From: Lachnospiraceae bacterium UBA1066
Lineage (GTDB): Bacteria; Bacillota; Clostridia; Lachnospirales; Lachnospiraceae
Length of the DNA: 25,140 nt
NCBI GenBank assembly: GCA_002316215.1
Contig: DCDB01000041.1
Coordinates: 1 to 25,140 of the forward strand
Direction: 5' to 3'
Every line of letters begins with the position of its first letter. The first letter of the stretch is position 1. Under the pieces are notes generated by a model. That model saw only the letters and a list, made by a program, of their open reading frames with translations. It did not search any database and was not told the DNA's origin. Both the position numbers and the translations under genes were made by a program. Shown here piece after piece: positions 1 through 7,745 of the stretch.

Positions 1-54
1 TTGTTTTATCTTGTTTTATTGTTTTATCTTGTTTTATTGTTTTATCTTGTTTTG
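1..54. repeat. 18-bp tandem repeat, three copies at window edge
   Basis: Three consecutive 18-bp units with consensus TTGTTTTATCTTGTTTTA occupy 1-18, 19-36 and 37-54. The first two are identical and the third differs only in its last base. Each unit is itself a degenerate doubling of TTGTTTTA. The array starts at the first base of the window, so its real copy number is unknown. It lies just downstream of the GH20 stop codon. It has no GC-rich stem, so it is not a terminator; a slippage-prone minisatellite is the simplest reading. Confidence 0.85.
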
Positions 55-59
55 ATGTA

Positions 60-1631
60 TCATTTTGGCTGCTTCATTACTTTCAGCAGCAGAGGCATAT
101 CACTTAATCTGAAAAACTGAGTCGCGAACCGGCGTGCAAACTCACGGCTTGGCTTTGCGCTCTCTACGGTCTTCGCACGTATTTCCGGGGTCATGGCTGA
201 ATTCATTTTCAGGAAATACGCCATCGTTTCGCTTTGCCTCACACGGCCTTTCGGATTGCATGACTCAAGAGGTGTACAGGCTGCGCCTCCCTCCGCACAT
301 TTCTTCATAAGGACCGGCAGCCTTAAAAGGAACGAAGAATAGTCTTTCGAATCGGACCAGGTATTTTCTGCCAGAGCGTAGATTCTGGGAAAGATATGTT
401 TTTCCAGCTCCTCCTCCGTTTCGATATGTTCTGACCAGAGACAGGCTTCCATCCCCATGAACGAGTCGCTGCTTCTAAAGTCTTTCTTCCCGATCTTCGG
501 GCAGGAGCCATAAATCTTTTTCAGCGGAATCATGCTGTGCGGATAATCAAGATAGAGTTCAAACATATCCGAATAAATGAACTTTCCTTTGACAGAAAAA
601 TCCTTCAGCTGTTTTGCCCGTTGAATATTCCAGTACTGGACCGCCATCCCTTCCGGCCGTAAATCAGAAATCAGGGTATCGTCCCAGCATACGGGCGTCT
701 TACCGTATTTCTTCAGGATTCCGGCAACGCGATTTGAGAAATACCCCTGCAGATCATCCGCCGTCAGGTGACGTTCATTTTCCATCCTTTTACGGCAGTC
801 CGGACATTCCTCCCATTCATTCTTCGGTGCTTCATCTCCGCCGATATGGAAACGCCCTGAGGGAAAAAGCCCGCACACCTCCTTAAGAAGCATGTCAAGA
901 AAAGTAAATGCGTCCTCTTTTCCCGCGCACAGGATCGTACGGTAAATGCCCCCGCATTCCGCAAGCTGCACTTTTTCCTGACGGCAGCCATATTCCGGAT
1001 AAGCGGCAAGGATGCCCGATGTATGTCCCGGAAGATCAATTTCGGGAATGATCTCCATTCCGCGCCTGCGTGCATATTCCACGATCTGACGGATCTCATT
1101 CTGTGTATAGTAGCTGCCGCTGGTCTCATGGAGAAGCAGAAACTGCCTGGATTCGATTCTCCACCCCTGGTCATCTGAAAGATGCCAGTGAAGGACATTG
1201 ATCTTGGCCAGAGTGCAGTATTCGATGATTTTTTTCACTTCCCCGGCGGAAAAGAAATGCCTTGCGCAGTCCAGCATCAGGCCGCGATGTCCATGTGCCG
1301 GAGCATCCTCAATCCGGCAGACAGGAATTTGTCCTTCCTGATCCTTCAGAAGATAGAGTGTGGTGAGCCCCCAGATGGCACCGCGCTCACAGGAGGCGGA
1401 TACCTCCACCCCTTTCTCCTCCACGGTTATCCGGTACCCCTCTTCCGGAAGCTCATTTTCCCGAACGAGCCTTACGGAATCGAAGCTCATAGCAGGATTA
1501 GTGCCCGTCCTTTCACAATAAGCATCGGCACACCATGGCGCGAATTCTCCTGTCTCAATCCCTTTGGGAAACGGACGATTCGCTCCTCCGTCCGTCATCC
1601 TGCCTCTAAACGCAGGAACAACCTTGTTCAT
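60..1631 (-). CDS. GH20 beta-N-acetylhexosaminidase, cytoplasmic
   Basis: Glycoside hydrolase family 20 enzyme that should release terminal beta-linked GlcNAc or GalNAc by substrate-assisted catalysis. The 523-residue chain has the GH20 signature RGLMLDCARHFF near residues 116-127, LHWHLSDDQGWRIE near 147-160, PEIDLPGH near 196-203 and the catalytic pair D266-E267 in HIGGDE. An N-terminal GH20b-like domain precedes the barrel. No signal peptide or membrane segment is visible, so it acts inside the cell on imported sugars. I chose the ATG at 1631 because GTGAGGAA lies at proper spacing before it; the reading frame extends 8 codons further upstream without a ribosome site. It is divergent from the AraC gene and shares a locus with a GPH symporter, which suggests uptake and then cleavage of a hexosaminide. 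The exact substrate is not shown by sequence. Confidence 0.92.
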   Translation of the reverse strand: MNKVVPAFRGRMTDGGANRPFPKGIETGEFAPWCADAYCERTGTNPAMSFDSVRLVRENELPEEGYRITVEEKGVEVSASCERGAIWGLTTLYLLKDQEGQIPVCRIEDAPAHGHRGLMLDCARHFFSAGEVKKIIEYCTLAKINVLHWHLSDDQGWRIESRQFLLLHETSGSYYTQNEIRQIVEYARRRGMEIIPEIDLPGHTSGILAAYPEYGCRQEKVQLAECGGIYRTILCAGKEDAFTFLDMLLKEVCGLFPSGRFHIGGDEAPKNEWEECPDCRKRMENERHLTADDLQGYFSNRVAGILKKYGKTPVCWDDTLISDLRPEGMAVQYWNIQRAKQLKDFSVKGKFIYSDMFELYLDYPHSMIPLKKIYGSCPKIGKKDFRSSDSFMGMEACLWSEHIETEEELEKHIFPRIYALAENTWSDSKDYSSFLLRLPVLMKKCAEGGAACTPLESCNPKGRVRQSETMAYFLKMNSAMTPEIRAKTVESAKPSREFARRFATQFFRLSDMPLLLKVMKQPK

Positions 1632-1796
1632 AAGATATTCCTCACTTTTTCTCACATGACAGCGGCTGGCTTTTTTTCAACTCAGATTGCATCACTGTTT
1701 CCGATTTTTTACACCATGTCCCAGATACTTCTATCAAGCTTTTTAGTAAGTTCTAACCTTTTATGTTCCGTCCTTAATCTGATCCTCATTAACAGA

Positions 1797-1944
1797 AAAA
1801 CTGTACAGGCGTCTCCGGAACATCTTTGTTCGTAAAATTGTACAGGCATCTTCGGATCATCTTTAATGGTAAAATTGTTCGGACATCTCCGGAACATCTT
1901 TGTTAGTGAAATCATACCGTTATCTCTAAAGCATCGTTATCAAA
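1797..1944. repeat. 37-bp imperfect direct repeat array
   Basis: Head-to-tail units of exactly 37 bp at 1797-1833, 1834-1870 and 1871-1907, with a fourth strongly diverged unit at 1908-1944. The first three share AAAA-TGT-CAG/CGG-CATCT-CGGA-CATCTTT in register. Units one and two contain TGTACA, and units one and three contain the palindrome TCCGGA. There are no spacers between units, so this is not a CRISPR array. The array lies about 150 bp upstream of the AraC start and could be a regulator-binding array or an interspersed-repeat remnant. Confidence 0.85.
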
Positions 1945-2005
1945 TCACTGTTGATATTGTCAATTTTTAGGCCTGTTATTTTTAAATGACAGATTATTAT
2001 TAATT

Positions 2006-2033
2006 TTGTCATATTATTTATAGCAAATATTTT
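2006..2033 (+). promoter_or_regulatory. Candidate promoter of the AraC gene
   Basis: TTGTCA at 2006-2011 and TATTTT at 2028-2033 are spaced 16 bp, in a very AT-rich stretch 58 bp before the AraC ATG. AAAGGAG at 2075-2081 is the ribosome site. The match is moderate and rests on sequence only. Confidence 0.45.
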
Positions 2034-2090
2034 CGGATACTGCTATTCTTTATCTTAGGCAAGCATGAATATGCAAAGGAGATCCCAGTC

Positions 2091-3311
2091 ATGTCTGAAA
2101 ACGCGGAACGCAACTTAAGGCTATTTCAGGAACTGCTCACCTGCGCGCACAATGTCTATTTCTGGACATATGACTCCCATCTGGCAAATACCTATACAAA
2201 TTGCCCGGACGCCGCAATCCTCAATTCTTTCTTTCTTGGAAATATAGAGCAGACGCGCCTTCTTCTGCCCCTTGGCGGAATGAACCGTCCGGCGGTGCTT
2301 GAAGATTCCCTGGATCTTTTATGGATAGCCGATTATGAAAAGGATACCGTCGGCAATCTTTTGTATATCCATGTCATCGGTCCGGTCTTCATCGAAGATT
2401 TTTCTGAAAAAGCCTTGGAAAATGTACTGCACAGCATGAAGATTCCCGCATCAAGATGGCAGCCGATCCTCCGGGTACTGGAAGCGCTGCCCGTAATCCC
2501 TGTCACACGTTTCTATGAATACGGTGTTATGCTTCATTATTGCATCTGCGGAGAAAAGATAGCCTTCAGTGACCTGCAGTATCCCGAATCCCACAATCGT
2601 ACAAAGAGTGAATGCGCCTCGCAGTCCGGATCGCACGGAACCTGGGCTATGGAGCAGGAACTCCTGCGTCTGATAGAGGAAGGAAATCCGGATTATCGGA
2701 AGAAGTCCGGAAGGCTGGTTACCGGCGGAAATGTCGCAAATCTCGGGAGAGGCGATTCCATCCGTCAGGTCAAGAACATCACAATCGTCTTCACCGCTTT
2801 ATGCACGCGTGCTGCCATCCGGGGCGGACTGTCTCCTGAAGTAGCCTACACCCTGAGCGATAAATATATCATCGGGATCGAATCCTGCTCCACCCTGTCC
2901 GAAGCAGCTGAAATAAACGATGCAATGCAGGAGGATTTTGTCAACCGCGTACATCAATGCAAACTGGAACAGTATTCTGTGCCGATCCAGAATTGCTGCA
3001 ATTACATTCAGCTCCATTTAGGCGACAGGAATTCCATACCGGACCTGGCTAAACAGGCCGGTTACTCCGAAAACTATCTTTCCCGGAAGTTCCGTAAGGA
3101 AATGGGGATCACTCTCACAGAATATGTCACCCGGCAGCGGATCGAGGCCGCTAAGGAAATGCTGATTTCCGGCACGGAAGAAATACAGGATATCTGCACC
3201 AGGCTCGGCTTCGGCTCGCAGAGCTATTTCGGAGAGGTCTTCCGGAAATATACGAAGATGTCTCCCAGTGAATACCGTGCAAAATGGAGCGAAAACCGGA
3301 AGCCTCGTTAA
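2091..3311 (+). CDS. AraC-family transcriptional regulator
   Basis: 406-residue regulator. The C-terminal hundred residues (about 300-400) form the double helix-turn-helix AraC/XylS DNA-binding domain: IPDLAKQAGYSENYLSRKF, then IQDICTRLGFGSQSYFGEVF and the closing PSEYRAKW. The first 290 residues do not match a domain I can name; they are probably an effector-sensing region in the style of AraC regulators that control sugar genes in Lachnospiraceae. The ATG is well supported by AAAGGAG nine bases upstream. It is transcribed away from GH20 and converges on the GPH symporter gene with 74 bp between stop codons, so control of both neighbours is likely. No transmembrane or response-regulator domain is seen. 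The ligand is unknown. Confidence 0.88.
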   Translation: MSENAERNLRLFQELLTCAHNVYFWTYDSHLANTYTNCPDAAILNSFFLGNIEQTRLLLPLGGMNRPAVLEDSLDLLWIADYEKDTVGNLLYIHVIGPVFIEDFSEKALENVLHSMKIPASRWQPILRVLEALPVIPVTRFYEYGVMLHYCICGEKIAFSDLQYPESHNRTKSECASQSGSHGTWAMEQELLRLIEEGNPDYRKKSGRLVTGGNVANLGRGDSIRQVKNITIVFTALCTRAAIRGGLSPEVAYTLSDKYIIGIESCSTLSEAAEINDAMQEDFVNRVHQCKLEQYSVPIQNCCNYIQLHLGDRNSIPDLAKQAGYSENYLSRKFRKEMGITLTEYVTRQRIEAAKEMLISGTEEIQDICTRLGFGSQSYFGEVFRKYTKMSPSEYRAKWSENRKPR

Positions 3312-3385
3312 AAGATCCTATGTTGAAAGTATTGAAGTTCATTTTCCAGAATCTCCGTACGTATTTGCAGCTTGGCAGGTACGAA

Positions 3386-4858
3386 TCACAATCCTGCTGT
3401 TTCCGGGTTTTCTCTTGCGCGGATTTCCTCATGGATACCGGGCAGCTTCTTTTCCAGGTCAAAGAAGAAAAAGATAACAGTGATAATCAGCATGCCAATA
3501 GCCGGAATGCCGAAGGTTGCCAGAGTGCAGAAAGTCTGGACGGACGCCGACTGTGCTGCCCAGCTGCCGTCAGCGGCGGGAGCCACATAACCGGTCTGTG
3601 ACAGTCCCATATTGAGAAGACCGATCCCGAGACCAGCCGTAACCGTAATGATAATGCTGTAGACCGATGAAGAAAAACCATCGCACCGGTGTCCGCTCTG
3701 CCATTCCACATGATCCAGTGCATCCGCAAGAACCGAAAGGGTAACATAGGTGATTGGAAGAGCACCGATAGACCGTATTGTCAGCGCGATGAGCGCAATC
3801 GGCAGATTGTGTGCATAAATGACACCAACCGTTCCGCCTATGACAGCAATAATGCCGCAGACCACATAGAGTTTCTGCTTACCGAGTTTTTTGACCAGCG
3901 GCCAGATCAGCAGTACGCCGGGACCCAGCAGAGCTTGTCCGATAATGTTCAAAAGGGAAAGCGTATGGCCGTCATTATACGTGCCTACAACCCAGTTCGC
4001 ATAATAAAGCATGGCATTGACGCTGATATTATTGCAGAGCCAGTAGACAAACATAACGGTCATCACCATGACCCAGTATTTGCTGGAAAGGCATCCCTTT
4101 ACCTGATCACGGATTGATATTTCCTGGCTGGCTTTTTCATTAGCCGTCTGAATCTCTTCCGTGACGCGTTCTTTAATGAAGAAGTATTGCAATAGTGTCC
4201 CAAGCTCAGCCAGCAATGCCGTGACGGACATCACCATAATCCAGCGGCTCTGGTTTACGCCGATATAGGGAAGGATAAAGGACGGAAATACGACCGCCAG
4301 GATCAGGCCTGCCACCATGTTGACGCCCATCGACTGTGCAATCGCCAGAGTATCACGTTTCTTGTTGTCACGTGTGGAAAGCGGCAGCGTAATCACATTG
4401 CTCAGATTGTACATAGTATAAGCAATACAGAAAAACAGGTTGTAGCTGCAGGTTACCCATATGGCCGTCACGGTCATATTCGATGTTGGTACCGTAAAAA
4501 GCAGGATGGCGGAAATCGTCATCAGCGGTCCTGAGAGAAGGATCCATGGTCTTGCTTTTCCCTGGCGGCTCTTCGTGTTATCCACGATGTGTCCCATGAT
4601 GACATTTGTAATCGCATCCAGGATCTTGGAAAGGATGGGCACCAGCGTAAGAAAAAGACCGGCCGCAAGACTGTTCAAATGAAGGACATCGGTATAAAAA
4701 CTGTTCAGATAGCTTCCGCCGACAGCCGCATAGACCGTGGCTACCAGCGCCGGTCCCATGAAGAAACCAATCCAGCGCTCCTTATTTCCAATCTCATCAC
4801 TCTTAATTCTGGAATCAAAAAACGATTTATCTAGCTTCGGAAACCTCCACGTCTTCAT
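3386..4858 (-). CDS. GPH-family (MelB-like) sugar:cation symporter
   Basis: 490-residue membrane protein of the glycoside-pentoside-hexuronide branch of the major facilitator superfamily, expected to have 12 transmembrane helices. Family features are an N-terminal segment reading GNKERWIGFFMGPALVATVY, a first cytoplasmic loop with DAITNVIMGHIVDNTKSRQGKARPW split across residues of the hallmark D-(x)n-R-x-G-(x)n-RP region, and a late DHVEWQSGHRCDG segment. The ATG at 4858 is chosen because GGGAGGAAGC lies directly before it; the frame runs six codons further upstream, but that extension consists of the ribosome site itself. The transporter probably supplies a disaccharide or glycoside to the cytoplasmic GH20, but GPH substrates cannot be read from sequence. 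Confidence 0.9.
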   Translation of the reverse strand: MKTWRFPKLDKSFFDSRIKSDEIGNKERWIGFFMGPALVATVYAAVGGSYLNSFYTDVLHLNSLAAGLFLTLVPILSKILDAITNVIMGHIVDNTKSRQGKARPWILLSGPLMTISAILLFTVPTSNMTVTAIWVTCSYNLFFCIAYTMYNLSNVITLPLSTRDNKKRDTLAIAQSMGVNMVAGLILAVVFPSFILPYIGVNQSRWIMVMSVTALLAELGTLLQYFFIKERVTEEIQTANEKASQEISIRDQVKGCLSSKYWVMVMTVMFVYWLCNNISVNAMLYYANWVVGTYNDGHTLSLLNIIGQALLGPGVLLIWPLVKKLGKQKLYVVCGIIAVIGGTVGVIYAHNLPIALIALTIRSIGALPITYVTLSVLADALDHVEWQSGHRCDGFSSSVYSIIITVTAGLGIGLLNMGLSQTGYVAPAADGSWAAQSASVQTFCTLATFGIPAIGMLIITVIFFFFDLEKKLPGIHEEIRARENPETAGL

Positions 4859-5264
4859 TTTGCTTCCTCCCTGCAATCCGGAATTGCTTCTATTGACGTC
4901 GCCTATTTTCCCTGTCTGAACCTTCCTTCTGTACAGAACAAGACCAGCCTTGATTCAAGTTACATTCCTGCATCATCTTTACTTTTGTTTTAGATTGGAA
5001 ACAATCAATTGAACAGCAATAAATCTTTACTTCTTGATTAAAATATAGCAAAAGGAATCAGCAGGGTGATATTGCCATGCTGTCTTAACTATTAATATTC
5101 TGTCATTTTTTGCATACTGCGCAGATATTTCATAAATAAGTTTCTATTTTTATTGTGACAAGATACGTGCCATGTTATTTAGCTCTCTATCTATGCAATA
5201 AATGTTTACATTACATCTAAAGGACATCACGTATTTGTTTAATTTTCACAGCTACACCGACCAA

Positions 5265-5296
5265 TAAAAAAAAGACCTCCGGATTTGTTCCGAAAG
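5265..5296 (-). terminator. Rho-independent terminator, minus strand
   Basis: On the minus strand CTTTCGGA pairs with TCCGGAGG (eight pairs, two of them G-T) around the loop ACAAA, followed by TCTTTTTTTT. Stem arms are at 5276-5283 and 5289-5296; the T-tract corresponds to the A-run at 5265-5273. No intact gene ends just before it, so it probably served the decayed frames at 5300-5530. Confidence 0.6.
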
Positions 5297-5316
5297 CCTG
5301 CTATAACGATCTTTGC

Positions 5317-5530
5317 CATTCTCATTTTACTTATTCTACAGCTTCTTCTGCAAACTTTTTCATATCCCGTATCGCACCTGCTATAGTCATACAACATAAT
5401 TCTTTCCCGTTGCCTGCTGCACCCGATCCAATTTACCATCAGGGAATAAATGAATATGACCTCCGCCCGGACTGTTTTTAACGCAGGCGTCCACATAATA
5501 ATGTCTTGATTTCCGGATATAAAAGCATTA
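5317..5530 (-). pseudogene. Possible decayed small gene(s), unrecognised
   Basis: Minus-strand translation gives a coding-like tail that includes YYVDACVKNSPGGGHIHLF and ends in QQATGKNYVV at a TGA near 5387. That TGA overlaps an ATG (ATGA) that opens a 19-codon frame, MTIAGAIRDMKKFAEEAVE, ending at 5331. The terminator follows 35 bp downstream. The upstream frame meets a stop at about 5530 without an ATG or ribosome site, and the region also contains the ArsR promoter, so a full-length gene cannot exist. I do not recognise the family. It may be a truncated remnant or chance. Confidence 0.25.
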
Positions 5531-5534
5531 TACT
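5506..5534 (+). promoter_or_regulatory. Promoter of arsR-MATE operon
   Basis: TTGATT at 5506-5511 and TATACT at 5529-5534 with 17-bp spacing form a good housekeeping-type promoter. The predicted start point near 5541 lies directly before the palindromic operator, as expected for repression by an ArsR protein. Confidence 0.7.
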
Positions 5535-5547
5535 GATTAAGTATTTT

Positions 5548-5569
5548 GTTAATTAAGCATTTAATTAAC
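5548..5569. promoter_or_regulatory. Palindromic ArsR operator candidate
   Basis: Perfect 9-bp inverted repeat GTTAATTAA / TTAATTAAC with a 4-base spacer GCAT. It sits between the predicted transcription start and the ribosome site of the ArsR gene. Dyads of this kind immediately downstream of the promoter are the usual ArsR/SmtB autoregulatory sites. Confidence 0.7.
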
Positions 5570-5589
5570 TATTGGAGGCAAATACATCC

Positions 5590-5961
5590 ATGGACTATGT
5601 TAAAATCGTTCATCTGATCACAAACGAGGCAAGGTTCCGCTTACTGCAGCTGCTGCTGAAGCACCATTACTGTGTCAAGGCACTTTCAAAAATTCTCAAT
5701 ATCAGCGAACCAGCCGTCTCGCAGCAGATCCGGATACTGAAACAGTACGATCTGATAGAGGGTGTAAAGATCGGATACCAGATGCATTACCGCGTTAACC
5801 GGGATCTGATCACAAAAGCTTTGGATAGCATTTCAATGCAGATTGCCATGCATCCGGCAGTACCGGATCTTGTATGCGATTCGGATTGCACCTGTGAGTT
5901 TGAAGCCGAATGCAGGAAACGGGATGCAAAGCTTCTGGAGAAGCAGAAAAATGACAGATGA
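5590..5961 (+). CDS. ArsR/SmtB-family repressor with cysteine-rich tail
   Basis: 123-residue winged-helix regulator. Residues 10-70 form the ArsR fold: EARFRLLQLLLKHHYCVKAL, the recognition segment NISEPAVSQQIRILKQYDLI and a wing near GVKIGYQMHYRV. A C-terminal tail carries C96, C100, C102 and C108 in VCDSDCTCEFEAEC, in addition to C28 in the fold, so metal or thiol sensing is plausible. The start is the ATG at 5590, 11 bases after GGAGG; the frame also opens at a TTG at 5572, but that codon lies in the ribosome site. The stop overlaps the MATE start by 11 bp, so the two are co-translated. The inducer is unknown. Confidence 0.88.
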   Translation: MDYVKIVHLITNEARFRLLQLLLKHHYCVKALSKILNISEPAVSQQIRILKQYDLIEGVKIGYQMHYRVNRDLITKALDSISMQIAMHPAVPDLVCDSDCTCEFEAECRKRDAKLLEKQKNDR

Positions 5962-7279
5962 TTACCTGACCAGAAAAAAACCTTTCAACGCCCTGATGGT
6001 TTTTTCTCTGCCGATCATCATCGGGAACCTGTTCCAGCAGACCTATACCATGGCCGATTCCGCAATTGCAGGCCGCTTTGTCGGGGAACGCGCACTGGCG
6101 GCAATCGGAGCCTCCTACTCTCTCACTAATATTTTCATCTGCATCGCCATCGGGGGCAGTATCGGGGCTTCCGTTATTATCAGCCGGTATTTCGGCGCGA
6201 AAAATTACAGGAAAATGAAAGCAGCGATCTACACTGCCCTGCTTTCATTTCTCCTGATCAGCATCCTGCTCGGCGCTGTCGGTCTCGCATTCGGGCGCAG
6301 CATCATGACCGCCCTGAATACGCCGGAGGACACGCTGGACATGGCAACGGAATACCTGAATATCTATTTCATCGGCCTGCCCTTTCTCTTCATGTACAAC
6401 GTGCTGTCATCCATATTCAACGCACTCGGGAAATCAAGGATACCCCTTGCCTTTCTGATTTTTTCGTCGCTCTTCAACATTCTTCTGGACTGGATTTCGG
6501 TAACGTCATTTCATATGGGCATTGCAGGAGTAGCATGGGCGACGCTGATTGCGCAGGGCATTTCAGCCCTTTTGTCCTTCCTTGTCCTAACCTCCTATCT
6601 CAAAAAGACTGACTCCGGAAGTCATGCTGCCTTTGCAAAAGAGGAACTTTTGCCCATGCTGAGAATTGCCCTCCCGTCGATTCTGCAGCAATCCACCGTT
6701 TCCATTGGCATGATGCTGGTGCAGTCTGTCGTAAACAGTTTCGGATCAGAAGTCCTGGCCGGCTTCTCTGCCGCCATGAGGATCGAATCCATGTGCGTTG
6801 TCCCGATGGCCGGCATCGGCAATGCCATATCTTCCTTTACCGCACAGAATATCGGTGCGGACAGGAAAGATCGCGTCGCCGAAGGTTATTTTGCAGCAAA
6901 TTGTATGGTGACCGGATGCGCCGTCCTTATCTGCATAGTTCTTGAACTCTTTCACGGACCAATCATTGAGATATTCCTCGGCCGGAACGGCACGGCCGCC
7001 GCACTTGCAACCGGGAACAGCTATCTGGCCTTTATGGGCTGGTTTTTCTGTCTGATCGGCTTCAAGATGGCGGTCGACGGACTGCTCCGCGGTGCAGGTG
7101 ACATGAAAATGTTCACGATTGCAAACCTTGTGAACCTGACGATCCGGGTAAGTGTTGCCATGGCCTTCGCACCGCGGTTCGGGATAGCCGTCGTCTGGTA
7201 TGCAGTGCCGATCGGGTGGTCTGCAAACTGGCTGATTTCCTATGCCCGGTACAGGACAGGGAAATGGAGGCGGCTCTGA
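5951..7279 (+). CDS. MATE-family multidrug/cation efflux transporter
   Basis: 442-residue integral membrane protein with about 12 hydrophobic segments in two similar halves. The MATE pattern is clear: SLPIIIGNLFQQTYTMADS at the first helix with the following GRFVGERALAAIGASYSL, and the second-half counterpart ALPSILQQSTVSIGMMLVQ with VLAGFSAAMRIES. It is expected to export drugs or organic cations using a Na+ or H+ gradient. The start at 5951 (MTDDYLTRKKPF) fits the family and has GGAG ten bases before it; a frame extension to 5843 lies inside the ArsR gene and is not supported. As partner of the ArsR repressor it is probably induced by its own substrate or by a metal. Confidence 0.92.
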   Translation: MTDDYLTRKKPFNALMVFSLPIIIGNLFQQTYTMADSAIAGRFVGERALAAIGASYSLTNIFICIAIGGSIGASVIISRYFGAKNYRKMKAAIYTALLSFLLISILLGAVGLAFGRSIMTALNTPEDTLDMATEYLNIYFIGLPFLFMYNVLSSIFNALGKSRIPLAFLIFSSLFNILLDWISVTSFHMGIAGVAWATLIAQGISALLSFLVLTSYLKKTDSGSHAAFAKEELLPMLRIALPSILQQSTVSIGMMLVQSVVNSFGSEVLAGFSAAMRIESMCVVPMAGIGNAISSFTAQNIGADRKDRVAEGYFAANCMVTGCAVLICIVLELFHGPIIEIFLGRNGTAAALATGNSYLAFMGWFFCLIGFKMAVDGLLRGAGDMKMFTIANLVNLTIRVSVAMAFAPRFGIAVVWYAVPIGWSANWLISYARYRTGKWRRL

Positions 7280-7348
7280 AACACGTTAAATCATTAAAGA
7301 TGGCGCCGCATACACATGGGCGGATAATCCCGATAAAGCCTGCGGCGG

Positions 7349-7714
7349 TTAACCGGCTAAAAGTACAATGACCAATGCAATCGCTGCCGGAGCCGCCTGT
7401 TTCAGCAGGATCCCCTTTGTTACCGTAACAGCTCCATAGATGCCTGCGATGACCATGCAGGCAAGAAAGAAAACTGCTGTTGAAACAGCCTGCTCGCGGT
7501 TTCCCATGAAGACGGACCAGATCATGCCGGCTCCGAGAAATCCGTTATACAGTCCCTGATTGGCCGCCATGGACACCGTCTTATGAAAATATCCGGGTTC
7601 AGGCTCAGGGAAGAATCGGGCTCCGCTCTTCTCCCATGAGAACATCTCCATTCCCATAATAAAAAAACACATCAGGCCGACCAGCGTTACGATGATTCTG
7701 GCAAATACAGACAT
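7349..7714 (-). CDS. DUF1304-family small membrane protein
   Basis: 121-residue protein with four hydrophobic segments. The conserved DUF1304 stretch AANQGLYNGFLGAGMIW is at residues 50-66, and an early MGMEMFSWEK also fits the family. Length is normal for DUF1304. The biochemical role of this family is not established. The ATG is preceded by a very strong GGGGGGAAGG. It follows the MBL hydrolase by 31 bp on the same strand, so the two form an operon facing away from the OhrR-type regulator. It converges on the MATE gene with 69 bp between. Confidence 0.85.
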   Translation of the reverse strand: MSVFARIIVTLVGLMCFFIMGMEMFSWEKSGARFFPEPEPGYFHKTVSMAANQGLYNGFLGAGMIWSVFMGNREQAVSTAVFFLACMVIAGIYGAVTVTKGILLKQAAPAAIALVIVLLAG

Positions 7715-7745
7715 ATTTCCTTCCCCCCTTCAAATAATCTTCATT

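Larger units (their letters stand above)
1632..2090. other. 459-bp divergent intergenic region, GH20 / AraC
   Basis: No credible gene lies here. It holds the start regions of both flanking genes, the 37-bp repeat array at 1797-1944, a small inverted repeat TTGA-TATTG-TCAA near 1950-1962, and the AraC promoter. The last 150 bases are strongly AT-rich. A minus-strand TTGATA with a TGTAAA 18 bp later could be the GH20 promoter, but this is weak. A 68-codon minus-strand frame at 1709-1915 crosses the repeats; 37 is not a multiple of three, so no repeat peptide is maintained, and I consider it non-coding. Confidence 0.6.
4859..5589. other. 731-bp region without a clear intact gene
   Basis: The first part (4859-5230) is AT-rich and is the leader and promoter zone of the GPH gene. 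It holds an exact 10-bp direct repeat ATCTTTACTT at 4975-4984 and 5023-5032, and between the two an inverted repeat GATTG-gaaa-CAATC at 4993-5006; these are candidate AraC-type operators. The second part (5265-5530) holds a minus-strand terminator and coding-like but broken minus-strand frames. The last part carries the ArsR promoter and operator. No RNA gene was recognised. Confidence 0.6.

Noticed and set aside
1182..1835. 217-codon plus-strand frame across the GH20 start
   Set aside because: Antisense to a clear GH20 gene, no ribosome site, and no recognisable domain; it is a frame shadow.
1797..1944. CRISPR array
   Set aside because: The 37-bp units abut directly without unique spacers and are degenerate; no cas gene is near.
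5239..5496. 85-codon minus-strand ORF as a gene
   Set aside because: It runs straight through a good minus-strand terminator, has no ribosome site, and its translation is arginine/cysteine-rich without a domain.
7303..7347. Inverted repeat CGCCGCA / TGCGGCG between the MATE and DUF1304 genes as a terminator
   Set aside because: The loop is about 30 bases and no T-tract follows on either strand.
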